Source of the DNA: Sulfuricaulis sp040901545
GTDB lineage: Bacteria > Pseudomonadota > Gammaproteobacteria > Acidiferrobacterales > Sulfurifustaceae
Length of the DNA: 64,000 nucleotides
Assembly (NCBI RefSeq): GCF_040901545.1
Contig: NZ_JBBDYL010000024.1
Coordinates: 107,871 to 171,870 of the forward strand
Direction: 5' to 3'
Shown here: positions 42,841-51,681 of the stretch, piece after piece
Position numbering within the stretch: position 1 is the first letter of the stretch
Layout of the letters: the number at the start of each line of letters is the position of its first letter
Translations under genes and position numbers: made by a program
Notes under the pieces: model-generated
Databases searched by the model: none
What the model was told of the DNA's origin: nothing
The model's input: the letters and a program-made list of their open reading frames with translations, nothing else

Positions 42841-44535
42841 TCAGCTCAATCCCCACGTCTGGGACAGATATTTCCAGTTGACGAAGTAGTAGAGAACAAA
42901 CGCCGTCAGGAATACCAGCGCCAACACCAGCGTCCCGGGCACCGAAATCCCGCCGATACCGATCCCCTGAAATCCCGGTCCCACCGGCTGGGCGATGAGC
43001 GGTATCGCGCTCTTCGTTTCACCTCTGCGGCGACCGAATAACACCGAGCCGACAATTTGCAGGATGAACAGACCGCCGCCGATCACCGCCAGGATGGCGC
43101 TCAAGCCGGCGAGGCCTAACAGGAAGTAAGCCGTTTCCGGATACTGATGGTTGAATAACGCGCCGCTGAAGGCGATATCCCAGTGACGCCGCGGCACGCC
43201 CAGAGTGCCGGCACCCATCATGAACAGGGATAAACCGATAGTGCCGATACCGAACAGGTATGGCTGAAACTTGGCGAGCGAAGGCAATATGACTTCGCGA
43301 CGGAATAAAACCGGCACCAGCCAGTAGGTCAGGGCCATGAAGGCGAGCGTGGTACCGCCGACGACCGTGGCATGGAAGTGTCCCGGCACATACAGGGTAT
43401 TGTGGATGATCAGGTTGATCTGCTCGGTGCCCATCACCACGCCGGATATGCCGCCGAGAAATCCGAAGATGAGAATCGAGAGAAACACGCCCGCGAACGT
43501 TGGATTGCCCCACGGGGCCTTGCGCAACCATTCAAACAGGCCTTTGTTGAATCCGCGCTTGCGCTGCGCCGCCTCCATCGAACCCGGCACCGTCAGTCCG
43601 TGAATCATGCTGGCCAGCACCGCCAGGTACATGGCATAGCTGGTGTTGAATATTTTCCATTCACTGCCGATGCCCGGATCGACCAGGAGATGATGGGCGC
43701 TGGCGAGTTGCAGGAACAGGATGTAAAGCAGGAATGCCATGCGCGAGACCTTTTCGGACAGCGGCCGCGCGCCGAATACCACGCCCATGACCGCGTACCA
43801 TACGGCGATATGCGCCGAAACATTGATCTGCTGCGAGGAGTGGCCCATGCCCCACCAGACGATGCGATACATGAGCGGATCGATGTAACTGATGTAACCC
43901 ACCTTCCATAGGAAGGTGGGGATAAGAATGATCGCCCCCGAAGCTACGGTGAAAATCGCGATGATGCATGCCGTCAGCGCGCCAAACGTGACCAGCGGTA
44001 TCGAACCCTCGCCGTAGGTGCGTTCAGCGCGCGCTATCACCAGCGTTCCGAGAAACACGAAGCAACCGATCAACGCGCCCACCGCGAACAGAATCAGCCC
44101 GAGGTAGAAGTGCGCCTCGGCTGACATGGGCACGTAGGACGTCATCATCACGCTCGAGCGTCCCTGAAAGATCGCCGTCATGGTCATGATCGAACCCGCC
44201 ACCATGAGGACAAAACCCAGGTACGCCCAGCGCGGGGTTGCCAGGCGCGACCTCAACAACGTGCTGGAAGTAAAATAAAGCACGGCAATTTCGAAAAAGA
44301 TGACCCAGAAAATCAGCACCCCGACGCCGTGCGCCGTCAGCAGCATGTAAAACGAATTCGCCGACAACAGATGCACCTCGGGCCAGCGTGTCAGACCCAT
44401 CAACAAACCCAGCACCCCGCCGATCAGCAGGAACACGATTCCCGCAACGGCATTGAGTTTCATCAGCGTCTCGGCCGGCTTGTGAAACAACAGGCCGGTG
44501 TCGGGGCAGGTCCGGAATTCCGCGGAATTCGCCAT
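42841..44535 (-). CDS. Heme-copper oxidase-family subunit I with GHSSQQ in place of the Tyr motif; candidate NO reductase
   Basis: 564 residues, about 13-14 helices. All metal ligands are present: H69, H386 and H388 for hemes (GHFHAT), H232 and H281/H282 for CuB. Helix VI reads WWGMGHSSQQINVSAH, so the active-site Tyr four residues after the His (HPEVY in oxidases) is replaced by Gln. Loss of that Tyr is a mark of NO reductase branches of the superfamily. Operon partners are a CuA subunit, a small membrane subunit and SCO. With nirS nearby and no norCB, a CuA-dependent NO reductase is the best guess; an unusual oxidase remains possible. Confidence 0.75.
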   Translation of the reverse strand: MANSAEFRTCPDTGLLFHKPAETLMKLNAVAGIVFLLIGGVLGLLMGLTRWPEVHLLSANSFYMLLTAHGVGVLIFWVIFFEIAVLYFTSSTLLRSRLATPRWAYLGFVLMVAGSIMTMTAIFQGRSSVMMTSYVPMSAEAHFYLGLILFAVGALIGCFVFLGTLVIARAERTYGEGSIPLVTFGALTACIIAIFTVASGAIILIPTFLWKVGYISYIDPLMYRIVWWGMGHSSQQINVSAHIAVWYAVMGVVFGARPLSEKVSRMAFLLYILFLQLASAHHLLVDPGIGSEWKIFNTSYAMYLAVLASMIHGLTVPGSMEAAQRKRGFNKGLFEWLRKAPWGNPTFAGVFLSILIFGFLGGISGVVMGTEQINLIIHNTLYVPGHFHATVVGGTTLAFMALTYWLVPVLFRREVILPSLAKFQPYLFGIGTIGLSLFMMGAGTLGVPRRHWDIAFSGALFNHQYPETAYFLLGLAGLSAILAVIGGGLFILQIVGSVLFGRRRGETKSAIPLIAQPVGPGFQGIGIGGISVPGTLVLALVFLTAFVLYYFVNWKYLSQTWGLS

Positions 44536-44551
44536 GATCCCTTCCTCCTCG

Positions 44552-45088
44552 TTACTTGACGTAGATTTTCCCGATCATCAGGTGATGACCGAGACCGCAG
44601 TATTCATTGCACACCACCGAGAACGCGCCCGATTTATTGGGTGTGATTTTCAGCACCATTTCATAGCCGGGAATGACCTGGACATTGATATTCTCCGGCT
44701 GCAGGGAAAATCCGTGCTGCCAATCCACCAACGACAGATGCAACCGGTAGGTTTGATTTTTTTCAAGTTCAAGCACCGGATACCATTCCCACAAACGCGC
44801 CAGCAGATATACATCGGAACCCGCGGGCGGTCGCACCACAGGAATGTTGCGTTCGGTTTCCTGGCGTATCGTGTATTGGTCCACCATCGCCTGCACCTTC
44901 CGGGTGTATCGTTCCGGCGTGGTACGGTAGGCTTCGCTGGAGAGATTTTGGTTTCCGTAAATGTGCCAATACGGCATCATCAGGAACATCACAATCGCCC
45001 ACACCAGGGCAATGGCCACCCAAAAGAGTTCTACACCTTCAATCGGCTCTTTCCACCAGAGTCGTTCAGCAGGAGGGCTAAGGCTCAT
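44552..45088 (-). CDS. CuA-containing subunit II
   Basis: 178 residues. A single membrane helix (about 20-40) precedes a cupredoxin domain with a complete CuA set: H125, C160, C164, H168 and M171 (CNEYCGLGHHLM). It accepts electrons from a soluble c-type or cupredoxin donor and passes them to subunit I. One helix rather than two is like the ba3-type oxidases and related CuA NO reductases. Confidence 0.88.
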   Translation of the reverse strand: MSLSPPAERLWWKEPIEGVELFWVAIALVWAIVMFLMMPYWHIYGNQNLSSEAYRTTPERYTRKVQAMVDQYTIRQETERNIPVVRPPAGSDVYLLARLWEWYPVLELEKNQTYRLHLSLVDWQHGFSLQPENINVQVIPGYEMVLKITPNKSGAFSVVCNEYCGLGHHLMIGKIYVK

Positions 45089-45106
45089 GTCGGTGTCTCC
45101 CGCAAA

Positions 45107-45274
45107 TTAGTTCGATATGGGAATGGTGACGATTTCCATGACGCCCCACAGGATGTAGAACACGGTCGGAACCACGATCCCCAAGAACAGCAGCAGGAAC
45201 GGGTTGTCGAGCACGCGTTGCATGGCGGGAATATCTTCGTCTCGATTTGCAGCCGGGGTTTTTGTGGGAACCAT
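45107..45274 (-). CDS. Small single-helix subunit of the CuA complex
   Basis: 55 residues, starting MVPTKTPAANRDEDIPAM, with one hydrophobic helix (about 28-45, LLLFLGIVVPTVFYILWGVM). AAGGAG lies 9 bases before the ATG at 45274, which favours this start over 45283. It lies 18 bp upstream of subunit II. It resembles the tiny IIa-type subunits of ba3 oxidases in size and place. Confidence 0.7.
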   Translation of the reverse strand: MVPTKTPAANRDEDIPAMQRVLDNPFLLLFLGIVVPTVFYILWGVMEIVTIPISN

Positions 45275-45320
45275 ATTTGTCATCTCCTTTTATTAACCAG
45301 AAATATCCGGCGGTTGTTGT

Positions 45321-45395
45321 TCATTCGTACATCCAGAACAGCAACCGCCAGATCTGCGCCGGAACTTCGGAAACTGATGCGAATTTAAAACCCAT
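45321..45395 (-). CDS. Possible 24-residue peptide upstream of the CuA operon
   Basis: MGFKFASVSEVPAQIWRLLF then WMYE and a stop. It is short and hydrophobic near its end, in front of the small subunit. It could be a micro-subunit or a chance frame. Confidence 0.25.
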   Translation of the reverse strand: MGFKFASVSEVPAQIWRLLFWMYE

Positions 45396-45411
45396 TTAGG
45401 CGCGGCGAGAC

Positions 45412-45425
45412 TTGACTTAGGTCAA
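45412..45425. promoter_or_regulatory. FNR/DNR box between the CuA operon and ctaA
   Basis: TTGACTTAGGTCAA. It lies in the roughly 330-bp divergent gap between the small subunit (45274) and the first ctaA (45604). It is 144 bp from the former and 185 bp from the latter, so it may serve a longer leader in either direction. Confidence 0.65.
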
Positions 45426-45603
45426 TTCACGACAAAATTGTTTTGCCCATGCACCAACCTTCCTTTCCCATCATCATCAGGCTTGGAGCGTGAATAACCC
45501 AACTGCCACGACGATCGATCGCACAATCCCGCCGGGTTTCGGCAGAACGAATCAAGCCAAGGCTTGTCACCGTGCCCCCACTTACCTATTCTTTGCGAAC
45601 GCC

Positions 45604-46611
45604 ATGACCCTTATCTCGCCGAATACCCATTCGCCCCTGGCGCGGACCGGCGGGCTATATCCCCTGCTGATTCATCTCGCCCTGGCGCTGGTGTTCATGG
45701 TGGTAATCCTGAGCGCGTATCTGCGTCTCGCGGGGAGCGGTCTGGGCTGCATGGATTGGCCGGAATGTTATGCAGTGATCAAAACCAAAGCCGGGGGTTC
45801 CGGCTCGCTCGCCGCCATGCACCTCGTCCCGGCATGGGCCACCGTGGTACACCGCCTGACGGCCTCGGCTCTGGGTATTGCGGTAATAGGTATCACGTTG
45901 ATGTCGATCCAACGGCGCAAGCATCCCGAACAACCGGTGTTATTGCCGATCATGATCCTGGTACTGACGATTCTGTTATCCCTCCTCGGATATAAAACAC
46001 CCTCACCGCTGCTGCCATGGGTTACGCTCTGCAATCTGGCGGGAGGAATGGCGATGTTGGCGCTGCTCTGGTGGTTGCGCCAACGATCGGCGTCGCCCGT
46101 TATGGTCAATAAAGCTCATCCGCGCGGGTTGCGACTCGGGGCGCTGATCGGGATCGTCATCATATTTATTCAGATAAGCCTGGGTGCATGGGTAAGCGCC
46201 AATTTCGCCGCCACCGCTTGCACCGATATTCCCGGTTGCGGCGGTGAACCGTGGACAGCGGTTTCCTTGCGCGAAAGTTTTGACCTGACCCGTACACTTG
46301 CTGTGATGCCGAACGGCAAGGTAGTTACTGGAACTGCTGAAAAAGTCATCCACATGTTTCACCGGGGGGGCGCACTGGTGGTATTGATTTATATAGTATG
46401 GTTGTGCTGGCGCGCCGCCCGCGGGGATCGGCTCATGCGCCGAACAGCGGTCACGTTATTCGTATTGGTCCTGCTGCAACCGCTGCTGGGCGTGACAACC
46501 ATCGCCATGAACCTGCCCATTATCGCGGTTACGGCCCACAATGCGATCGCGGCCTTGTTATTGTTGAGCGCGGTCAACCTCTTTCACCATCTCGCTCCGA
46601 CCGGCAAATGA
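45604..46611 (+). CDS. ctaA: CtaA-family heme A synthase, first copy
   Basis: 335 residues and eight helices, from MTLISPNTHSPLARTGG at 45604 (an upstream GTG reading adds a non-conserved tail). Conserved His-containing helices (RLAGSGLGCMDWPECY; WATVVHRLTASALG; HMFHRGGALV; VTAHNAIAALLLL) match COX15/CtaA, which oxidises heme O to heme A. It is coupled by a 4-base overlap to a second, quite different CtaA. No ctaB is in the window. Confidence 0.82.
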   Translation: MTLISPNTHSPLARTGGLYPLLIHLALALVFMVVILSAYLRLAGSGLGCMDWPECYAVIKTKAGGSGSLAAMHLVPAWATVVHRLTASALGIAVIGITLMSIQRRKHPEQPVLLPIMILVLTILLSLLGYKTPSPLLPWVTLCNLAGGMAMLALLWWLRQRSASPVMVNKAHPRGLRLGALIGIVIIFIQISLGAWVSANFAATACTDIPGCGGEPWTAVSLRESFDLTRTLAVMPNGKVVTGTAEKVIHMFHRGGALVVLIYIVWLCWRAARGDRLMRRTAVTLFVLVLLQPLLGVTTIAMNLPIIAVTAHNAIAALLLLSAVNLFHHLAPTGK

Positions 46612-47642
46612 AGAAGGCTGCAAACTTGCCTCAAGACAAAACGGTCGCCGCCTGGCTGTTGATCTGCTGCGCGCTCATATTTCTGATGGTGGTGCTGGGT
46701 GGCGTCACGCGCCTGACGCGTTCCGGCCTTTCCATTGTCGAGTGGGATCCGATCCTGGGGGTTGTCCCGCCTTTCACTCAAGCCCAGTGGGATTCCGCCT
46801 TCGATAAATACAAACAAACCCCGGAATACCGGAAGGTCAATTTCGGGATGTCGCTGGCGGAATTCAAGGGCATTTATTTCATGGAGTGGGGACATCGCCT
46901 GCTCGGCCGGCTCATCGGCGTGGTGTTCCTTGTTCCATTCCTTTATTTCCTGATTCGACGACGCATCGCGCATGCGTTGACGCCAAAACTAGTCACGATG
47001 TTCGTGCTTGGCGGATTGCAGGGCGCACTGGGCTGGTACATGGTCAAAAGCGGTCTGGTGGATATTCCGCGTGTCAGCCCCTACCGTCTGACGGCGCATC
47101 TCGCGCTGGCGGTGATTATTTACGGCTATATTTTATGGATCGCGCTGCAACTGCTGCATCCGAGGAAATCCACGACGCCTTCCGGCGGTTTACAGCGCTT
47201 TGGTATTTTCGTCACCGCGGTGATTTTTCTCATGATACTTTCCGGTGGATTCGTCGCCGGCAGCAAGGCGGGCTTCGCCTTCAATACGTTCCCATTGATG
47301 AATGGGGGGTTTATCCCCGAGGGTCTGTTCTCGTTGCGTCCGGTCTGGATCAATTTATTCGAAAATATCGCCACCGTGCAGTTTACTCACCGATTGTTGG
47401 CTTACGGGTTGTGCCTCGTCATCCCCGTGTTCTGGTGGATGGCGATGCGTCAGGCGCTGCCGACGGCGGTTCGATTGACCTTGCACGGGCTGCTCGCCGG
47501 TTTGGCTATCCAGGTGGCGCTTGGAATAACCACCTTGCTCAACTTGGTTCCGATTCCGCTCGCCGCTGCGCATCAGGCCGGCGCGCTGGTTTTATTCAGT
47601 CTTGCGCTGCTGTCCCTGCACCTGCTGCGGACTCGTGCTTGA
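46608..47642 (+). CDS. ctaA: CtaA-family heme A synthase, second copy (alphaproteobacterial/COX15 type)
   Basis: 344 residues from MKKAANLPQDKTVAAWLLIC. Motifs RLTRSGLSIVEWDPILGVVP, EFKGIYFMEWGHRLLGR, QFTHRLLAYG and AAHQAGALVL are those of the COX15-type enzyme. It begins inside the stop of the first copy (ATGA). Two tandem paralogues of different subtypes are unusual. Confidence 0.88.
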   Translation: MKKAANLPQDKTVAAWLLICCALIFLMVVLGGVTRLTRSGLSIVEWDPILGVVPPFTQAQWDSAFDKYKQTPEYRKVNFGMSLAEFKGIYFMEWGHRLLGRLIGVVFLVPFLYFLIRRRIAHALTPKLVTMFVLGGLQGALGWYMVKSGLVDIPRVSPYRLTAHLALAVIIYGYILWIALQLLHPRKSTTPSGGLQRFGIFVTAVIFLMILSGGFVAGSKAGFAFNTFPLMNGGFIPEGLFSLRPVWINLFENIATVQFTHRLLAYGLCLVIPVFWWMAMRQALPTAVRLTLHGLLAGLAIQVALGITTLLNLVPIPLAAAHQAGALVLFSLALLSLHLLRTRA

Positions 47643-47664
47643 GGCAGCGAGAAGCGAGGTTTGT

Positions 47665-50600
47665 CTAGAACAATTTTTTACCGGATTTGAGTATTAAGGT
47701 TGTTTCGTCGGCCGCCACCGGCCGGTTGAAAAGATAACCCTGCATGCCGTCACACTCGTGTTTGCGCAGAAAGGTCAGCTGGCCTTTTGTTTCCACGCCC
47801 TCGGCGATCACCCGCAACTGAAGACTTTTCCCCATGGCGATGATGGCAGTGACGATGGCAGCATCGTCTTCATCCGTAGTGATGTCATTGACGAAAGATT
47901 TGTCGATTTTAAGGGTGTCAAGCGGGAAACGCTTGAGGTAGCTGAGCGAGGAGTAGCCGGTGCCGAAATCGTCAATGGCCAGCTTGACCCCCATCCGGCT
48001 CAAGGCTTCGAGCGTTTCCACCGTCGCCGGTGCGTTTTGCATGACCACATTCTCGGTGATTTCCAACTCAAGTAGCCCCGGCGCCAGTCCAGTGGTTTCC
48101 AAGGTACGCGCAACCATCTCCACCAGCCTGGGTTCACTGAAGGTCCGGCCGGATAAATTCACGATGATGGTTAAGGGTGAGTGCCCGACTGACTGCCAGA
48201 CCTGCGCCTGGGTGCAGGCTGTCCGAAGCACCCACTCGTCAATGGATTTCATCAGGCCGGTTTCTTCGGCCACGGCGAGAAACTGCGAAGGAAAAACCAT
48301 CCCCAGCTTCGGATGCCGCCAGCGCAACAGGGCCTCGACTCCCATGACACGGCCCGTCGAAAGACTCACTTGTGGCTGGTAGTGAAGCATAAATTCTCCG
48401 TGCTCCAGCGCATGCCGCAGGTTCGTCTCCAGCGTAAATTTTTCAAGCGCCTTGGCGCCCATTTCGGCGGAATAGAATTGATACTTGTTGCGTCCCTGTT
48501 CCTTCGCGCGGTACATCGCGGTATCCGCATGGCGCAGCAACCTTACGGAATCTTCCCCGTCGTTGGGATACAGGCTGATTCCAACACTGGCGGTGATGAC
48601 AAACTCCCGCCCCTCCGCCACGAACGGCCGGGAAAGGACGTCGAGGATTTTTTCCGCAACGGCCGGAACGTCATCCGCGGTGGCTATGTCCTCCAGGAGC
48701 ACCGTAAATTCATCGCCGCCCAGACGCGCCACGGTGTCTCCCTCGCGCACGCAACTGAGCAGCCGCTGTGCGATCACATTCAGCGCACTGTCGCCGATAT
48801 TATGCCCCAGAGTGTCGTTGATATTTTTGAACCGGTCCATGTCGAGGAACAGCACGGCCAGCGATCTTTTCGTCCAATGCGCGCGCGTGAGCGCATGATT
48901 CAAGCGCTCGATAAACAGCGCGCGATTCGGCAGACTCGTCAACGCATCGTGATGCGCCAAAAATTGCAGGCGTTGCTGCGCCTGCATGCGCTCGGTGACG
49001 TCGCGGACAATCGCCTGGAGGTAGCGTTCACCGCCGAACTTAATGACATTCAAGCTCACTTCCGTGTCGAACGGCGTGCCGTCCAGACGGGCATGCCTCC
49101 ACTCGAAAAACTGGGGGTCGCCCTTGAAAGCCGCATTAATTTTCTCATGTGCCTTTTCCGCGGAAAGACGACCATCGGCCTGATACTTCGGTGAAAATTC
49201 AACGGGTGTATGGCCGATGATCTCCTGCCGTTGGCAGCCGAACATTTCCAGCGTGCGCGCATTGCAATCTACGAATCGATCGTTCTTATAAAGGAAAATG
49301 GCGTCCTTGGCGGATTCGAACAGGGTTCGGAATTTCCTTTCGCTCTCCCGCAACGCATCCTCGGCCTGCTTGCGCTCGGTGATGTCGCGTAACAGCGATA
49401 CCCTGACGATGCGCCCCTGGTAAGGAACCATCCTGGCGAAAATTTCTACGGGAAAGGCCGTTCCGTCCTTGTGCAGCCCCATGGCCTCATAGGGGGTCTC
49501 ATCCGACGTGCCAATATGGCGGTCCACGATAGCGCGTGATTCCGGCGCCGTCAGTTCAAGCGCGGTTTTACCGACGATTTCCGATAATTCATAGCCAAAC
49601 ATTTCCGCGAACCGCGGGTTGGCGTCAAAAATCTTGCCATTTTCAAGCATGGCAATGCCCTCGAGCGCGATCTCCGAAAACCGGCGGAAACGTGTTTCGC
49701 TCTCTTGCAGCGCTTCCTCGGCTTGCTTGCGCTCGGTGATGTCCTTTCCGGTGGAAATGAAATGAGTGGTCCGCCCGGCATCGTCCTTTAGCGGCGTGAT
49801 GCATATGTCTTCGTAGTAGAGCGAGCCGTCCTTTTTGCGGTTAACCAGGACAGCGCGATAAATCTCGCCGCCGAGGATCGTATTCCACAACTTCCGGTAA
49901 AATTCAGGTGGGTGCGCGCCGGATTTGACGAGGCTGGGTTTTTTTCCGATGGCCTCGCTCCGGGCGTAACCGGTGGCGTCCTCAAACGCCGGGTTGACAT
50001 ACTCGATCATGCCCTCGCGATCGGTAATGAGGATGATATCGGCCGTTTGCTGCACAGTCCTGGACAGCTTACGCATTTCAGCCTCGACCTTGAAACGATC
50101 GGTGACGTTCACCAGCAGCAGCACCAAGCCGAGCACACGCCCATCCCCCTTGATCGGCGTGAGGCTCCAGTCCCAGTAGGTTACGCCGCGCTCGGGGTGC
50201 TCGGTCTGCTCGGTGTACTCGAAGGGCCGGGCGTAAGTGACGAACGGCTCGCCGGTTTCCACGACCCGGCGGAAGATCGCCTGATTTTCAGCGTTCGGAA
50301 ACAGATCGAAGTGATTCTTGCCGGCGAAGAAGTCCGGGCTGTGTCCCTCGGCGGCGGCGTAGGCCTGATTGACGCGGATGAAATTGAACTGCGGGTCGAG
50401 GTAGGCGATCATCATGTGTGGGTGCGAGAATACGTTCTCGAGCAGCGTGTTGTTCTCGCGCACGGCTTGCTCCGCGCGGATACGCTCGCTGATGTCGATG
50501 ATGAAGCCTTCGAGCGCCAATAGTTCACCGGCCGGGGAGAAGATCCCGCGGCCCTGTTCCCAGACCCATTTCTGCTCGCCCTTTGCTGTTGTGATGCGAT

Positions 50601-51408
50601 AGGTCAGTTGAAACGGGCGTTGCTCGCGCACTCCGGCCTGCACTTGGTTCCAAACGAGCTCCTGATCCCCGGCGTGGATCAGTTGCCCGTAGGAAATCCG
50701 GCGCGTACCGATGAAATCCTCGGGCAAGTAACCGGTTAACTCCAGACAGCCGTCGCTCGCAAACTCCAGTGTCCAGTCCTTGTCGTTGCGACAGCGGTAA
50801 ACCATCCCGGGAAGATTCCCCATCAGCGTCACCAGGACCCGGTGGCTTTCCGCCAGTTCCTCATTGACGTGCCGGCGCTCGATCTCAGCTGAGGCACGAG
50901 CCGCGAGAATCTGCAGCACTAATTCCACCTCTTCGGCATTACGCAGCGGTTTGCGATCCATAACCACCAGCAGGCCCAGCGGTTGACCGGCCGATCCGAA
51001 CAAGGGGACGCCGGCATAACACTCCGCTTTGAGTGCGGCAAGATCGGTATCTTTCGGAAATAATTTCTGTACGCCGCGAGGATAAATGCAGATATCCTGG
51101 TTTACCACATTCTTGCAAGGCGAGTTGTGAAGCAGATAGCTGAAGTTATCGATAAACCGGCCGGTGAAATGAGCGCTGATGACATTAACAACCTCGTTAT
51201 TATCGTGCGCCAGCTCGCCGACAAGCGCGTAATCCACGCCCAGGATTTTGGTGAGATACTGCACCAAGGAGCGGAAAAAGTTTCCCCCAAAGGAAATCGA
51301 CGCTCCCATGGCGATACTGCGCAGAATATTGGTGGCGGGCATGCCTTCGCTAGCCAACAAACGCCGATGCCGGGTGCGTTTTGATTTGATCACGGGTTTA
51401 GTCGCCAT
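47665..51408 (-). CDS. GAF/multi-PAS/GGDEF/EAL signalling protein
   Basis: 1247 residues, no membrane helix. The order is a GAF-like domain (about 45-190), five PAS/PAC units (about 195-830, separated by ERKQAEEAL-type linkers), GGDEF (about 835-995, intact GGDEF motif) and EAL (about 1000-1245, intact EALLRW). It could make and break cyclic di-GMP, with the PAS array reading redox or small-molecule signals. It is monocistronic and separated from nnrS by its own promoter gap. Confidence 0.93.
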   Translation of the reverse strand: MATKPVIKSKRTRHRRLLASEGMPATNILRSIAMGASISFGGNFFRSLVQYLTKILGVDYALVGELAHDNNEVVNVISAHFTGRFIDNFSYLLHNSPCKNVVNQDICIYPRGVQKLFPKDTDLAALKAECYAGVPLFGSAGQPLGLLVVMDRKPLRNAEEVELVLQILAARASAEIERRHVNEELAESHRVLVTLMGNLPGMVYRCRNDKDWTLEFASDGCLELTGYLPEDFIGTRRISYGQLIHAGDQELVWNQVQAGVREQRPFQLTYRITTAKGEQKWVWEQGRGIFSPAGELLALEGFIIDISERIRAEQAVRENNTLLENVFSHPHMMIAYLDPQFNFIRVNQAYAAAEGHSPDFFAGKNHFDLFPNAENQAIFRRVVETGEPFVTYARPFEYTEQTEHPERGVTYWDWSLTPIKGDGRVLGLVLLLVNVTDRFKVEAEMRKLSRTVQQTADIILITDREGMIEYVNPAFEDATGYARSEAIGKKPSLVKSGAHPPEFYRKLWNTILGGEIYRAVLVNRKKDGSLYYEDICITPLKDDAGRTTHFISTGKDITERKQAEEALQESETRFRRFSEIALEGIAMLENGKIFDANPRFAEMFGYELSEIVGKTALELTAPESRAIVDRHIGTSDETPYEAMGLHKDGTAFPVEIFARMVPYQGRIVRVSLLRDITERKQAEDALRESERKFRTLFESAKDAIFLYKNDRFVDCNARTLEMFGCQRQEIIGHTPVEFSPKYQADGRLSAEKAHEKINAAFKGDPQFFEWRHARLDGTPFDTEVSLNVIKFGGERYLQAIVRDVTERMQAQQRLQFLAHHDALTSLPNRALFIERLNHALTRAHWTKRSLAVLFLDMDRFKNINDTLGHNIGDSALNVIAQRLLSCVREGDTVARLGGDEFTVLLEDIATADDVPAVAEKILDVLSRPFVAEGREFVITASVGISLYPNDGEDSVRLLRHADTAMYRAKEQGRNKYQFYSAEMGAKALEKFTLETNLRHALEHGEFMLHYQPQVSLSTGRVMGVEALLRWRHPKLGMVFPSQFLAVAEETGLMKSIDEWVLRTACTQAQVWQSVGHSPLTIIVNLSGRTFSEPRLVEMVARTLETTGLAPGLLELEITENVVMQNAPATVETLEALSRMGVKLAIDDFGTGYSSLSYLKRFPLDTLKIDKSFVNDITTDEDDAAIVTAIIAMGKSLQLRVIAEGVETKGQLTFLRKHECDGMQGYLFNRPVAADETTLILKSGKKLF

Positions 51409-51611
51409 GCGCCTCGCTTCCTACGCCACTGGTAATGGGTCATGCACCATGATGCAGTTTTTTAGCTTGTCGCCCTACAGGTCAAACTGAAGCTGATCCA
51501 TGGTCTTTATCCCCTTGAGGGTTTAAATTTGCCGAGACGCTTTGTTAAAATATAGACCAAAAGAACAACCCTCTATGACATATCCCTGGCGGTCATTGAT
51601 TAGGCAATTCC

Positions 51612-51625
51612 TTGACTCTTATCAA
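51612..51625 (+). promoter_or_regulatory. FNR/DNR box upstream of nnrS
   Basis: TTGACTCTTATCAA, centred about 63 bp before the nnrS ATG at 51682, the usual activating distance. Confidence 0.8.
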
Positions 51626-51681
51626 TGCTCTTCGGACCCAAAGACTGATAAAAGGCTTGGTGCTTGATATCTATACTAGTC

